64,000 nt of DNA from Rotaria sp. Silwood1. Lineage: Eukaryota; Rotifera; Eurotatoria; Philodinida; Philodinidae. The position numbers and the translations under genes are program-made. The stretch's first letter is position 1, and the number at the start of each line of letters is the position of its first letter. The notes under the pieces were generated by a model, which had not been told where the DNA came from, did no database searches, and saw only the letters and a list, made by a program, of their open reading frames with translations. This document shows, in pieces, positions 37,401-50,887 of this stretch. The stretch lies in NCBI GenBank assembly GCA_905250075.1, contig CAJNOP010000484.1, positions 1 to 64,000 on the forward strand, read 5' to 3'.

Positions 37401-39467
37401 AAAATTTCCTTCAACTAATTTTCAACATTTTGATGCATTTTTTTTTATTCGGTGTTTACCAACTCTCAAAAATACATTCAAACATTACTCTTGTCAATCT
37501 CAACGACCTTGAAAAACTCTAGGACACATATCATTGTATCGTAGTTTTTTTGCTATGATAAACAATACCATTTATTTTCAATTTACAAAAAAAACAAAAC
37601 TTTGATATATTCTTTCTTCGAATTAGTAAATTATCAAAGAAGAATATTTATAAATATTTCTTTACACTAGTGTAGATTTTATATAGCAATGATAAATTTC
37701 GAGAACAATCATTTATTCTTTACGAAAATCTATTTTGATTTTTCTTAGCAGAAAATTTTCAAAAATTAAGATGTTAATAACAAGTATGTTATAACTATAC
37801 TACTTCGATTGACATTTTGATGAGTACTCTTTAGAAATATGCTTTAGGAATTCTTTTTATTTTTATTTGATACTTTGAATTATACATCAATTGTAACAAA
37901 ACATAGTATAAGTATAAATCTAATTTTGTAAGTAAAATTTTTCTGTATTTAATCATTGATCAATTGATTTTTTTTTGGCTCGATAATAAGAGAACAATAT
38001 AAAAAAGTTTTAATAATAGTTTCGATTTCATAAAAGAAATTTTATTTACTGTTATAGTTTGAACGATATAGCATTCGTTTGTATTTCTCAGAAAAAGAAA
38101 AGTATTTTTATTAATACAAAATGTAAGTGTCATTACAAAAGGTAACGATAAGAATAAACAAAATTATAATTACCTAGTCAAATGACGGAGGTCGTGAAGT
38201 AATAAAACCAACCTCGTGTCAACATTGAGTTTCTTATTTTTCAAATAGGCAATCAAGATGTCAAAAATTAATTGCTGTTCGAATTAGATTGTTAACCTTC
38301 ATTCGAGCTGTAGGCAACTAAATCATAACTCGATATCCTATAGCTTTAGGAAAACTAGTGTTTACATAGAAAGTTTATCTGTCTTATTTTCAGCTCCTTT
38401 AATTGAACTAATATATCAAATGAAAGTTCTTTTTCTGACACTATAGAATAGTATATAGGAAACATGATCAAAAAATTGTTTTTTTTATTTTGCTGTTTAG
38501 TTAAGATTGTTTATTGGTATGTATACAATCAAAGGATATTCATGATAGAAATTTCTCATTGTTCATAAGTATCAAAATTTGTCGTTTTTTTTTAATGATA
38601 TTTGACGAGTTTTTGTTAGAATAATCCAAGTTTCGCCTATCAAAACAAATGATATGTTTGAAATCAGCATAAAAAAAAACAGCTTGTTAGCTCAGTCCTT
38701 ACGGCGGCTAAACTTGAAACTCATCTAGCTTCATTAACTAATTAAAATAATTTATTTAATTATCGACAGCAAATATCAATGAACTATTGTGTAACCTCGA
38801 TCAAGTCAAAACACTGGCATTGAGTTTTTTTTTTCTTTTTTGCTAAACATCAATAACTTGATCAATCGATCATGTCTTATAATTGTTGACGTCTTAAATA
38901 TAAATTTTTATCTGAATAAAATTCAAAACTGAACTACTATATTGTCCATTTCAGAGTTAAATGGTCGTGGGCATTTTTTGAATAACTTTTAATAGGAACG
39001 AGATAGAGATCTACGATTTTCACCGTTGGATAGAGCAGATGAAGACGCATCGAATTATATATAGAAAGATTTTTCTAACTACTTTCCTATAGATTTTACA
39101 TAAAACTCCAAGAAAAAAACAGCATGCTTCTTATGGTCCCGATTTTAATTTATTGATTTTCAAGAGTGCACTAGAGTCGCCAAAGGAAGGGTCTACAAAG
39201 CTATATCAAAATTCTGTTCCTAACTATTACCAGTATGATATCTAAACCATCGGAACACAATTTATCACCTCATTTTTTTTCAACGAAATAATCGAAAAAT
39301 GTAAATTTTTTGTAAGGTGCAGGCAATTCAAACTTTCAGTAAAAATTTTTTTCTACGTTTTTTTACACTATTTGATAGAGCTTGAGCTGCTGATCATGAA
39401 AAACTACTTTTTAGCCTTAGTAAATACTTCCTTCCGGTCGAAAAATACGAAATACTCGAAGGGTGTC
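34448..39467. other. Long non-coding interval upstream of the glypican gene
   Basis: It holds the glypican promoter region, a T-run of about 28 bases near 34709-34736, and AT-rich unique sequence. The stretch at about 38930-39460 just before the gap is somewhat less AT-rich and may be a decayed mobile element, but no ends or frame were found. Confidence 0.45.
34705..34760. repeat. Long poly-T tract
   Basis: Near-continuous run of T, interrupted once or twice by C. It is the longest homopolymer in the window and a likely site of sequencing or assembly length error. Confidence 0.8.
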
Positions 39468-39567
39468 NNNNNNNNNNNNNNNNNNNNNNNNNNNNNNNNN
39501 NNNNNNNNNNNNNNNNNNNNNNNNNNNNNNNNNNNNNNNNNNNNNNNNNNNNNNNNNNNNNNNNNNN
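39468..39567. other. Assembly gap (100 N)
   Basis: Exactly 100 unspecified bases, a conventional scaffold-gap length. The true distance between the flanks is unknown. Confidence 0.99.
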
Positions 39568-40362
39568 AGTATTCTAGTAATTCAAACAATTACAATGTAG
39601 ATCGCTCTTGATGCCTCCATATTCTTCGCCAACTAAGAAAAGAATGAGCCTGTTTCTTTTTTTTTCTTTTTTGTTCTAATCGTCCTCGTAGTTCGTCACG
39701 TATCGATCGATATTCTTGCTTGTATTCTTTCAAGATTCTTCTTTTTTGCACTCAACGTGTCAGATCGCATTCTTTTTTTGTTTTGAAGTCCAGTCAAGAA
39801 TCTTTACTATCGATTAATGAAACGATGAAAATACTGTCGAAAGTTGAATAACAAATACTTATCTTTTGTTTCTTATATCTATATAAATCGTTTGCGCAGG
39901 TTTCTTCGTTTATTTTTATAAAACACTTTGTATGGTTGACATTCTATACGAACAAAGTTAACTTTTAAATAAATAATTTTATTTTTTCTTAAAGTTTTGA
40001 TGATTTGGATATGAATTTCTGATTTTAGTTTTTTTTTTTTCATACTTGTAATTCCAGTGAAAACTTCAACAATAAAATAGTGATGCGTACAAAATTATAA
40101 TAGATTTATACTATAATTATGAGAATAGAATACAAGAATCTCATGACACATTATCTGATGAATTCAAAACACAATACACTTTGACGTATACACCATTTTG
40201 AATCGATAAATTTAAAAACAAATATTTGTTGTTTGTTTCTACCACATAATGTTTCTGATTTCGTGCTTTTATCAGGAAAATTTATGTTAAACCCAAACGA
40301 TTTTTAGATTAATAACAAGAAGAAATGTTTTTCAAACGAAATACTGAACAAGGACAGGTCTA

Positions 40363-42888
40363 TTGAAATTAGTCAATATTATTTTCATTATATTCTTTGA
40401 TTTTGATGATCATTGTGAAATCAATATAAATACTCGTCATGTATATTCGTCTTATCGACTTCATAAATGTTTGACAAGTGGAATGCAAATTGAGATGTTT
40501 TGGTCCTTTTATTCGAGAAAAAAACAAAGCAAGAAGAAAAAAAATGACATAGTTAATCCAACGGAATCAACATGTGTTCTTGCATATAGATGTAATCAAT
40601 TTGGGTAGGTAAGACAGTGTTTAATTGTTTTCATTTAAATATGCGATTACGATCAGTTTAAGTGAAAATCTTGTAACAAAAATTGATTTATGATGTTTTT
40701 TTTTCAATTGTTGTGAAAATTTTCGAAAAATCGAAAAGAAATATAATTATTTTTCAAAATTTAAACCTTTCTTGCCATTTGGTCCTTATGGAGATCATTT
40801 TATAAAAATTTCGTTCTCTTGAACTATGAGACATTTAGATAGAGATTTTATATCAACTTAAATTCTATCTATTATAAACTTAAAATAAACTATCTCAATC
40901 TAGTCTTTATCATAGAAATAACTTTTTTTTAATGCTCACTGAATACATAACGTGATGATACGTATTATAATTGATAAGAAAGGCTTGTTTGTTGGATTTG
41001 GTTCAAAATTTTCCTATGTAGATTAAAAATCACAAGATTAATATTATTGAGTGAATTACCCTTCTGAGAACCGTCAAGTTTAGCCAAAGACAAGAAAGAG
41101 TTTAATTTTAAACAAAAAGTTTGAGATTTTTACAAAAGATAGATTTGAAGGAAACGAATAATAAATGTTGGTAAACTTAGAAGATACATCTTGAGGTAAG
41201 ACTTGAAACATAAACGAAATACCTTATGCAAAACATGATGAGTTTTAGATATTAAACCAAATTTACTTATGTATTATATATGCTTTTCCATTTTTTTTTC
41301 TCTTGTATATTACATAGAAAGTCTAAATATCTTCAATTACAAGAAGTATATTGTTTCATTTTGAGCAGATTAGTTTACATTATTTTTATTCCAGTTGATT
41401 ATTTCGAGTATACTCACTCGGATGATATTTATGAGTTCCTTTAAATGTGACTATCATTCATGTAAGTGTTCAAGAGCTTGTCTATGAAAATAAAATCGTG
41501 TGATGTCATAATCAAAAGAAAAAAATGTTCGACTAGGGTAAATATTTTCATTTTAAAAATACTAAGAATACAAGAACTCAAAACAAAAAAAACTAAGCAT
41601 ATACTTCATCTTCCTTGAACGATTAAAAAGCAAACTGGAATAAAAACTTTTTTACTATTAAACATATCATTTCTGAAAAATATTTTTTTTGTTTTTTCAA
41701 TACAAATTATTCTTTGGTATAGAAAAAATATTACTCAATCAATGAAAAAAATTGAACAGTACACCGAAAGAAAATTAAATCGACTTATGAGATGCAACTT
41801 TCATTTTCAAGTTTATTTTTAGTAAGTGAAAAGACTATATAATGACCAGTGAATGGAAGGCGAATACTCATAAGTCGAAACTTCTTTGAATGATGTTGCA
41901 CTGGGAGAGGAAAGTACTTATAGTTGTCAAAGAGAAGAAGAAAAGACGATTGAATAGAACGAAATAGAAATATTACTAAAGATGAATGTAAAAGCAATGA
42001 TGGGATGAAATATTAATAATCATTAAAATAGCTATAGGAAGTCTTATGACTTGATCTGGAGAAGATTCATATGATAGCATCAATCTCTTTTTTGTCGAAA
42101 TTTTCACAAATTATTTGTTTTCTATTTATATTTAGCTTTCAACTTTGAATCTTTTACGATCCGATCAATCAACATTAACTATCGAACAATGGAATCTTCT
42201 TTCAAATCTATCTCATTTTTATGATGAACATAGTGGAGTAACATTAGATGAACGTTTCATGAATGAACAAATGAGTTTACCTCCTAAGTTATGTCTCAAA
42301 AGTGGAGCACTAATCAGATATTTCAATGATTCAATGGAAGGTACTCAATTATTATATAAAAACAATCAAGATTTTCTTTCATTATCTGCTAATAATCGTT
42401 CTGTATTACTTAACAATACAATAAAATATATAACAGATCTTTCAACAAATTTTATTTGTCATTTGATTGTATTATAAAGTCATCCTGCTTTTTATAATAC
42501 TGTTGCACTTATTACTCATCCATCTGTAGAACCTACTGCTAAATGTTTAGCGAAAATAATTCAGTTTGATATAATTGTAATGAAATTACTTCTTGCTATT
42601 GTTTCTTTTTCAACTATAAATTATACCACTTATTCAAGTATACCTCCAATAAATGTATTAAATATCAAACAAGTTCTAGATATTCAAGATAAATATATTG
42701 AATTATTATGGAGATATTTATTATACAAATACAATTATGCACAAGTAGTTATATGTTGTTTTGAACTTATAGGATGTATATTTGCTGCCACCAAGTGCCT
42801 ATACAGAACAGATTTTGTACAATTATTTAAAAAGATAATCAACGATCTTATTCTCCATACTGAACAAAGTCTTAATCTTAATGATTAA
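40363..42888 (+). pseudogene. Nuclear hormone receptor pseudogene (zinc finger 2 and ligand-binding domain remains)
   Basis: The piece at about 40405-40608 reads like the second zinc finger and C-terminal extension of a nuclear receptor DNA-binding domain: HCEININTR..., then RLHKCLTSGMQIEMF and a basic KKKK run. Two expected zinc-binding Cys are Tyr (VYSSYR where CxxCR is expected), each a single TGT to TAT change. After an intron, 42136-42888 resembles a ligand-binding domain, including YIELLWRYLLYKYN and FELIGCIFAA, but it is broken by an in-frame TAA at 42475-42477. The frame resumes in the same phase and ends at a stop at 42886-42888. No convincing first zinc finger was found upstream, and the exon phases do not fit with either donor candidate (40605 or 40609). 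A stop, lost zinc ligands and a missing finger together point to a dead copy of the bdelloid-expanded nuclear-receptor family. Confidence 0.6.
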
Positions 42889-43194
42889 GTTTTCTTTTTT
42901 TCTTTTACATGAATTGTATCAGGATGACTTTTTTGTTAGACATTATATACTGAAAGAAAAAAAAGAATGTTAACTGAAAAACAAAGAAACTTAAAACATC
43001 TCAAGACTCTCTAATATGCGTGAGTGTGGAAAGACATAGCTGAATATCTTCGTTGTATGCTCATACAAGTCATACCGTTACATCCACATTCTCACATTTC
43101 GAACAAGTACATGACATGCATCATACGGAGATTACTGAACTTTACAACAAAATTAACTTCATCGATCCGTAACACAACAAATATTCGAAAATAC

Positions 43195-43400
43195 TGAACT
43201 TCTGTGAGAAGTCATTTGCTATCCAAAATAAGCATCTATCAAATGCTCATCTTGATTTGAGTTGTTCCTACAACAATATTAACATCATTCATGATTGTCT
43301 CAGCTATGATGATCTTGTGATAGAGTATTTCAATCAATCACTTGACACCAGAGTGAAGGCATTCCTGCACAGCATGTAACGATTGCAATTACTTACGAGA
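43195..43400 (+). pseudogene. Decayed TPR relic 1 (from an ART-TPR gene)
   Basis: Nucleotide similarity to the fourth and fifth TPR repeats of the intact gene (about 47930-48115) is clear: gagaagtcatttgctat, aagcatctatcaa, tacaacaatattaacat, tcatgattgtctc, gagtatttcaatcaatcacttga and gcacagcatgtaacgattgcaat. Stops and length changes break every frame. Confidence 0.7.
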
Positions 43401-44994
43401 AAATAGTTTATGTGTTACTCAATAAAGAAAATATGTTGAAATCAAACAAATTATCAACCATTCTTTAGTCAGTTACAGAAGTATATGAATGAACTGCAAT
43501 GTTTTAATATCAATGATGTTTTAGCTGTATTTGACTAATAACTTTTGTTTTTCTCCATCCATTCAGACAGTTTTTGTATATGTTATTCCTCTTCAAACGT
43601 TAGTTTTTTGCTGACATGATAAAATTAAAATGAATTTTTGACTATAGAAAAGCAAGAGAAATAGTAGGTAATTAGGCTTTTTTGTACAGTGTTCGATGCT
43701 TCATGAAAATATATAATTGGTTTAAATTTGATATTATGTTCTCTCCTTCATCCGACGTTCACATTGTTTGTCAGACACTTTATATTGTTGTGTAGAGTGG
43801 CAGAAACTTGATTATAGCTCTGCTAGTGATAAAGCTAGTGATGCACAGACAAAACGGAAGTAGAGAAAGTTTTTTAAGTAACAAACTGATGAGAAAAAAA
43901 ATTCTGCGCTATTATCTTCGTTTCCGAATAAAGATAACAAGACTCTCTGAATAAAGATCGTTACACTTACTTTTTAGAGTGATGATTTGAAAATTGGTTG
44001 CTTTGTAACTCATCAAAAAGTCAGTCCATTTGACTCAAATTTTTACAGTAGATGTAAAACAAAAGGTTCTATAAGTGATAAAAATTTCAACCTTTCATCT
44101 TCCTTTGAGAAGAAATTTACCTTATACTAAAAAAATGTAGAGTGTCAATTTTTCTGCAGATATTTTCAATTTAACTCATTGAAAAATTTTTTTTTCGAGT
44201 ATAGTTCAAATCAATACAATATAGCAAGCAAATTCAAGTGTATTGGGATCTGTTTCTGACTTCCTATCCTTCATACAGAACTGGAAAATAACTCGAACTT
44301 TTCAATGAGTAAAGTCAATTTCATTATTGAATTAAACAGAAATTTAACTGTACAATGTATATTTCTCTTAATAATCATTAAAGTGTTGAAAAAATTTTGC
44401 ACTTTAACACAGGCATAGAGTATAATAAAATGCACTACTCAACAGTTGTTTAGGTTCATTTTCATTTTTTTCGCATCGATTGTACCGAAAAGTTGTAATT
44501 CATTCCTGTACACAATTAAGTCTTATTCACTATCGCTTCATCAAATAACTGTATGAAATAAAATCTATATTTAGATTAAATTCTAAATAAATAATTATAT
44601 CGACGAAGTATATTCAGTATTCTAAAAAAAAAAGGTTGTTGTTCTTCCTAGTTATTTGTTATAAGTTTGAGATTGACTGTATAAGGCCAAAAATTGCTGA
44701 ATATGTTTTTTTTTGTTAAAATCAATAAAATTATGTTTTGAGGATACCGCATTTATTTAATTGATATATTTAATAACATAAATGAAAGATAAACCTGTTG
44801 TACGTTGCGTAATTCACTCACTGTTACCTTTGAATTATCCACTAGAAGAAGAATAAAATTGTATAAACACTTTTCATCACTGAGTGCAACGAGAACACGA
44901 TGATGTACATCATCATTCGTCTTTCAAAATGCTTCTTACTTCAGCAGATCTATTTTTACAATATCATCGGTCTTATCTATTAGCAATATGAAAA

Positions 44995-45215
44995 GTTTTT
45001 AGACGCGCTCAATTTGTATGAGAAATCATTTGATATTCAAAATAAGTATCTGTCAGCAGCTCATCTTGATTTGAGTTATTCGTTCAACAATATTGATACT
45101 GTGCATGATTGTCACAGTCACTATAATCTTGTGATGAAGTATTCCACTCGGTCACTTGAAATCAGAGTGAAGTCACTGCTGCTCAACATGTAACGATTGC
45201 AATGATCTCTATAGA
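44995..45215 (+). pseudogene. Decayed TPR relic 2 (from an ART-TPR gene)
   Basis: Same source region as relic 1, starting a little further upstream (gacgcgctcaatttgtatgag aligns with the aagcgctcgacttttatgaa region of the intact gene). It is closer to relic 1 than to the intact gene, and the similarity continues past both relics (aaatcaa...ttgtcaa...ctttagtcagtta at about 43440-43480 and 45330-45370). The two relics are therefore copies of one already decayed unit. Confidence 0.7.
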
Positions 45216-46227
45216 CATAGGTCATGTGAATGAATAAAAGAGCGCACTGTGACAAACGGTAACTGTGTTGTACAAGACATTCTCAATAGATTGTCATTCA
45301 CTTAATGATTTGTTAAGAAAAACGTGTAAAAATCAAGCGAGTTGTCAATTATGCTTTAGTCAGTTAAGCTGAGTATCGTCTGGTCTATGAAAAAGAGTAC
45401 TACAGAGTTCAAAAAAAAAAACTAAGTAGATGATAATAAAAATCATCGAAAACTTTGTCAAAGAACGAGACGGTAAATACAAAAAAATGATGTCATTTAT
45501 GAAAGGTCAGACCTTGACCTGTCTTCCAGTGCATTTATGTTCATGTTGATTTTTTTGACGAAAAGTGGCTTTTTTAAGGAGCTTTGAGGGCCAGGAGAAT
45601 TCAGGAAAGAAGGTCAAAGGAAAATCTTCATCCGGCTGATTAATTTTCACACTATTGAAATGCTATAGAAAGAATGAAACCTTGATTACACTACTGTCAT
45701 TGGAGTGTGCAAGAAAGTAACATCATGCAAATAAACATGTTCGGCGCAGTATAGAAAAGATAATTTCAATAGGTAGCAAGAGATAAATTTTGTTGATAGA
45801 AGTTTTAAAGCAAAATGAAGCATGCGACTTGTGTGTGGCTATCGACAGACGAAATAATCTCTAGACGATGCACATATAATGCTTCAAAAGATACATGATA
45901 AAACATTTTTTTTCTACGTAATAGTACTCACTTCGTTTTCAAGTAAGATAGTAAATATGAGTTGTTGAAATAGAGAGCGAACGATAATAAGGTTTCTTTT
46001 TCTCTTTATCTATAGCCTTGAAGTGAATTCGAAAAACAAGAACTCTTGAATAGTTATGACAGAGACGATGAAACGGAGCGAGAAAAAGAGTTTTTTTCAT
46101 ATCTAATTGTTGCTCATAAAAGCTCGTCATATTACCAAACAGGATCATTCGAATTGCTGACGAAACAGAAGAATATCAAAGCACACGCACGTGTCCACAT
46201 ACATATATATATAAGACGAAATATAAA

Positions 46228-48326
46228 ATGGCAACGCTGATGCCATACACAAATAATGGTGATAACAATCTGGAAATATACAGTATCTTCTGTTTGGAAG
46301 CTTCTGTGAATAATGAAAAAAATCTGACGATTCAAAAACAATTACGAAGTATTATTAATCAACTACGAACATTTGTCGATCCGGAAGAGTTTACGACTCA
46401 TGTTCGTTGCATTTCTCAAGATGATCTTACAATCTTAATTGTAAGTGGTCAATTGGGTCATATTATGAAGCCTGAAATACAAAAACTAGAACAATTATTA
46501 TCAGTTTATGTATACTGCTTTAACAAAGAAGTGAATGAGCAATGGTGTCAGCCATTTAGCAAAGTACATACATAAATTTACTTTAATCTATTTCATACTT
46601 TGCTAGATCATTGTAGATTAAATCTGTTGGTAATAAACTTGATGAATTGATCAGTGTAATTAGGATGAGTCAAAAGTATCGAGTTCGAATTGAAGAACCG
46701 CTTGCATTGAATATTTTGAATCGATCTTTAACAGATTTGAATGGACAATTTCTACATTCTCAACTACTGATCGATATCCTGATCCAAATGAAGCCGAGCA
46801 CACAAGACAAACGTGAATTGGTTGAATTATTCAGGAAGGAATACAAGAACAATGAATCCGCAATGAATCTGGTGAATGAATTCGATGTTAAATATAGACC
46901 TTCGAAAGCCATTTGGTGGTTAACGTGTGAGTCGTTTGTTTATCGTATGTTAAACAAGGCGCTACGTTCACAAAACTTGGACATTTTATTCCTTTTTCAT
47001 ACTGTTATTCAAGACATTTGTGAGCAGTTACGTGCACATCAATGTGACGAACGGATTCAAGTTTATCGAGGACAAATGATATCGAAAGAGGAAATGAAAC
47101 AGTTGCTTGAATCAAAAGACAGTTTCATTTCAATGAATTCATTTCTATCGACAACAATGGATCGTCATATTGCATTAAGGTTTCTCGAGTACAATATTAG
47201 TTCTATCGAATCCGATAATCTGGTACCAGTACTATTCGAAATCGATGCTGATCCTCACGTATTTCGAAGCACAACCGACAACAACAGACCTTTCGCAAAA
47301 GTCGCCGAACTCAGTGATCACGAATATGAATCTGAAGTACTCTTTATGGTCGGTTCAATCTTTCGCTTGAATCAGATTAGTCATGAACACTCATCATCAA
47401 ATGCGATGATGTTGATCATTCGAATGTCTCTGTGCAGTAATCATGACAACGATTTCAAACAACTCTATGATCACATGAAGAATGAATACGAAGCACAGGA
47501 AACGAATCTTCTCTCACTTGGTTATTTAGTATATCGATTGGGAAAATTTGATATGGCTGAAAAGTATTATCGTCGATTGCTAAGCGAACTTCCATCGGAT
47601 GATCATTCTCTGAGTACATTACATCATAATCTCGGTATGGTTGCCAACATGCAAAGTGATTATAACACGAGTCTCGAATGGTATCAGAAATCACTCGAAA
47701 TTCTTGTAAGAACTCGTTCATCCGATTATGTACGACTGGGTATCACACACAATAGCATTGGAAATGTTCATCGAAATAAAGGTGATCATCGTCGAGCACT
47801 CGAGTCATACAATCGAGCTGTGTCATTCTTCAAACGAGCACATGATGAGAATCATCCAATTCTGGCTTCGTTTTACAATAACATTGGGATCATCTATTAC
47901 GAACAGAAGAAGTATGTGGAAGCGCTCGACTTTTATGAAAAGTCATTTGCTATTAGAAAAAAGCATCTACCAACAGATCATCCGGATTTTGGTGGATCGT
48001 ACAGCAATATTGGTATTGTTCATGGATGTCTCGGTCATTTTGATCTTGCATTAGAGTATTACAATAGATCACTTGAAATTAGCTTGAAATCACTTCCTGC
48101 TCAACATCCAATCATTGCAATGACCTACAAAAACATGGGTCTTGTATATGAATACAAGGATGAATTGGAACAAGCATCGACATGGTTATGGAAGGCCATG
48201 ACAATCTATCAAGCCACAGTGCCAGCTCATCATGTCAATTTGGTTCAGATAAATGAAGATATTCAAAGAGTCGAAAATAAATTAAAAAAGTCAGAAGGTC
48301 ATATAAAAGTAAAGACAAAGAAGTAG
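46228..48326 (+). CDS. ART-TPR protein: NAD+:arginine ADP-ribosyltransferase domain with six TPRs
   Basis: Two exons, 46228-46563 and 46617-48326, joined by a 53-bp phase-0 intron, give 681 residues. After an N-terminal region seen in this family, residues about 160-380 form an ARTC/cholera-toxin-like fold with the R-S-E motifs intact: Arg263 in VYRGQ, Ser287 in NSFLSTT, and Glu350-x-Glu352 in YESEVLF. An E-x-E pair predicts arginine-specific transfer of ADP-ribose from NAD+. Residues about 405-660 hold six TPRs of 42 residues, of the kinesin-light-chain type, for protein binding. There is no signal peptide, so a cytosolic place is likely, unlike vertebrate ecto-ARTs. A TATA-like tatatatataag lies 20 bp before the ATG. 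This domain pair is a large bdelloid gene family. The gene looks intact and has more balanced base use than its surroundings. Confidence 0.85.
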
Positions 48327-50887
48327 TAGTGCTTTGTTTTATTTACTAAATTTTGTATCATTGTGTACTACGAAATCACATGTTCAGCATCATATGTTCG
48401 TTCAAATTTGTCTATCAAATGTTTGTTTTTTGACTTTGATTACCTTGATAATAAGCTTTTCATTTTGCTATGAGTATTCAATATTGATTTCAAATATGTT
48501 GATATGTACGATTATTAGCAACTATAAACTTTCGTCAGAGTTTTGTGTATGTTTTTCTAAGATCGAATACTTGATAATATCTTTTACTTCCAATATTTCG
48601 AATAGACTAATGATTCATTGAATAATTCTATTGTGTATAAAAAATATAATTGTGTTAGTTGATTTTAAAATCTGATTCTAAATGCATCCGATAAAGAATT
48701 CTTTTATTGACTACACCTTACCTGTTATCAAATCATCTGCTGATTCTCAATAACATCAAAGTTGGTTCAATTATTTTAACACCTTCAGGTGAGTCCAAAG
48801 TTGAGACTATCATTTGTAAGAAATTCTTCGATAAAAAATGTTGATCTTTCTTGTTAGATTTGATCATTTTTTCTTCAATTCTACGGAGAACAACTCGATA
48901 ACAATTGTTTAATGTATCAAGAGCTTTATTTTCATAGAAATATCGATCGATTGAATAAATATTCAGAAAAAAAAACCTCAAAAGTGATAATTTAGATGAT
49001 TTCATGGGCAACAAAAGTGTTAACCCTATCATAATAAACAATTTATCATTATTTCAATGGTTATATTATACTTGAAATGTATTGAATCATGATGAATTTT
49101 GGTCCAACGATTTCAAACAGACACACAAAATGAAAAAACTTGCAATTCAAAACAAATAATGCTTGACAAATAAATGATATTGCCAATCAATTAATCGTAC
49201 AAGTTCAATTCATGATGAACGATTTCGTCTCATTGTTCAAGTTTTAAATGTTGACCTAAACTTTATTTGAACAAGAAAATTTCTCTTCTTGAGTCTCATA
49301 TTCAATAATTTGTACATCGATTATGATTGAACAATGTTCATATTGATAACGTTGAATGATGAATTGAACAATTAGTTCATGTTAAGTAACTTAAATCAAA
49401 AATTTGAATAGAAACAAATTTATCTCTGTTGAAACTCTTCTGTTTTATTCGAATCAGAAGTAAATTTCTCGTTTTGAACAATTTCATTTTGCTTGTTTTA
49501 TAGGTTCAAGCATTTCAACAATACAGAACGAATGATTATACTAATCAGGACAAAAATCGAGCAAATTATCTTTTTATATTTAGAAAAAAAAAAACTTTAG
49601 TTTTCTTTAATAAAAGCTCGTTATTTCATTCTTCTCTCTTATCAATAATTGCATCATCATAAACTATCGTGTCTACTTCTAATTTTATTTCTCCTAAAGG
49701 TGAATGTGAATATGAGTATAGACATTTTACGATGTGCCCGACATCCATCGTGTGATGTTGTCTATTGCACTGTATTTTTCTCTCATTGTACATTCTCTTT
49801 CTTATCATAGGGATTTTTTTTCCTTTCTTGTTCTCTCCTTCATGACATGTAAAGCCTTTTCTTTTCTGTTGTTCTCATTACGTGTGTTGAATTTTACCTA
49901 TCTTGTTTACCATCATGATCATTTCTGTTGTGTCTATCCCAATATCTAGGGAGTAATTTCGCAATAAACGATATTCGATTAGACATTCATCTTATTCGAT
50001 CAACAGATTTAATCACCTACATGATTCACATCCTTTCACAATATATTGATTTTCTTCAATCACAATTTTGTTTAAGTTAATCCAATCTAGAGATGGCTTG
50101 ATAAGTAGAAAAGTTCATTTTTTTAAATCTCCTTTAGTTGAAATATAACACTATAGTTAATCAATAGAGCACAGTTGTCTGAATCATTTATGTCCTTTCA
50201 AATAAACGTTTATGTTAAACGAAATGATCATGGTAAATTTTCTTTACTTATTGATATTGAGTGTTGAAATGAGACGATTGAGATTGAAATCAATTGAAGT
50301 AAAGTTATTTTCAACTTGAAATTTTGACTTGATATTCCTACAAGGCTTCTGTCTTGTTTATTCTTTGTTAGCTAACAAGTGTTTCTTTTAATAAAAAATG
50401 CTTCATTTTCTATCCGTTTCCTTTAGACAGATGAAAATTTGTAATTTTCTCATGATTGTTCTACTCTAGAAACATATTCCTTATCATTTTATAGCGAAGT
50501 CAAGATTAGAATATAGGCTAAATTTTAAAAAGTAAGGATCTCGGTTTATTTTGATTCGAAGAAATAAATTTCTACATTGTAGATAAATAAATATTTGAAT
50601 GAATAGAAGCATATCTATAAGTCATTGCACAATTTGCTTTCAATCATTGTATTACTAATTATAACATGCTTCAATATTCTTTCTAATCATAACAAAATTC
50701 TAAATTGATTAAAAATTTAAATATCACTATATGCTTCATTTTACTTAAGCGATTACAATGTTGATGTAATATTCGAATTTAACATGTTATATATATATAT
50801 ATTGGATTTTTTTAGTAATGGTCGATATTTTTTAGTCGAATGTTGTTTACATGTTTTCGTTGACTTCGAAATTTTAGTTTTCTCTTC
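48327..50887. other. Intergenic stretch between two convergent genes
   Basis: No gene was recognised. A 102-residue minus-strand frame at 48733-49041 has a plausible amino-acid mix but no known motif and no splice context. Confidence 0.45.

Noticed and set aside
48733..49041. 102-residue minus-strand frame with ordinary amino-acid mix
   Set aside because: No family recognised and no splice or poly(A) context. Worth a search but not supportable as a gene.
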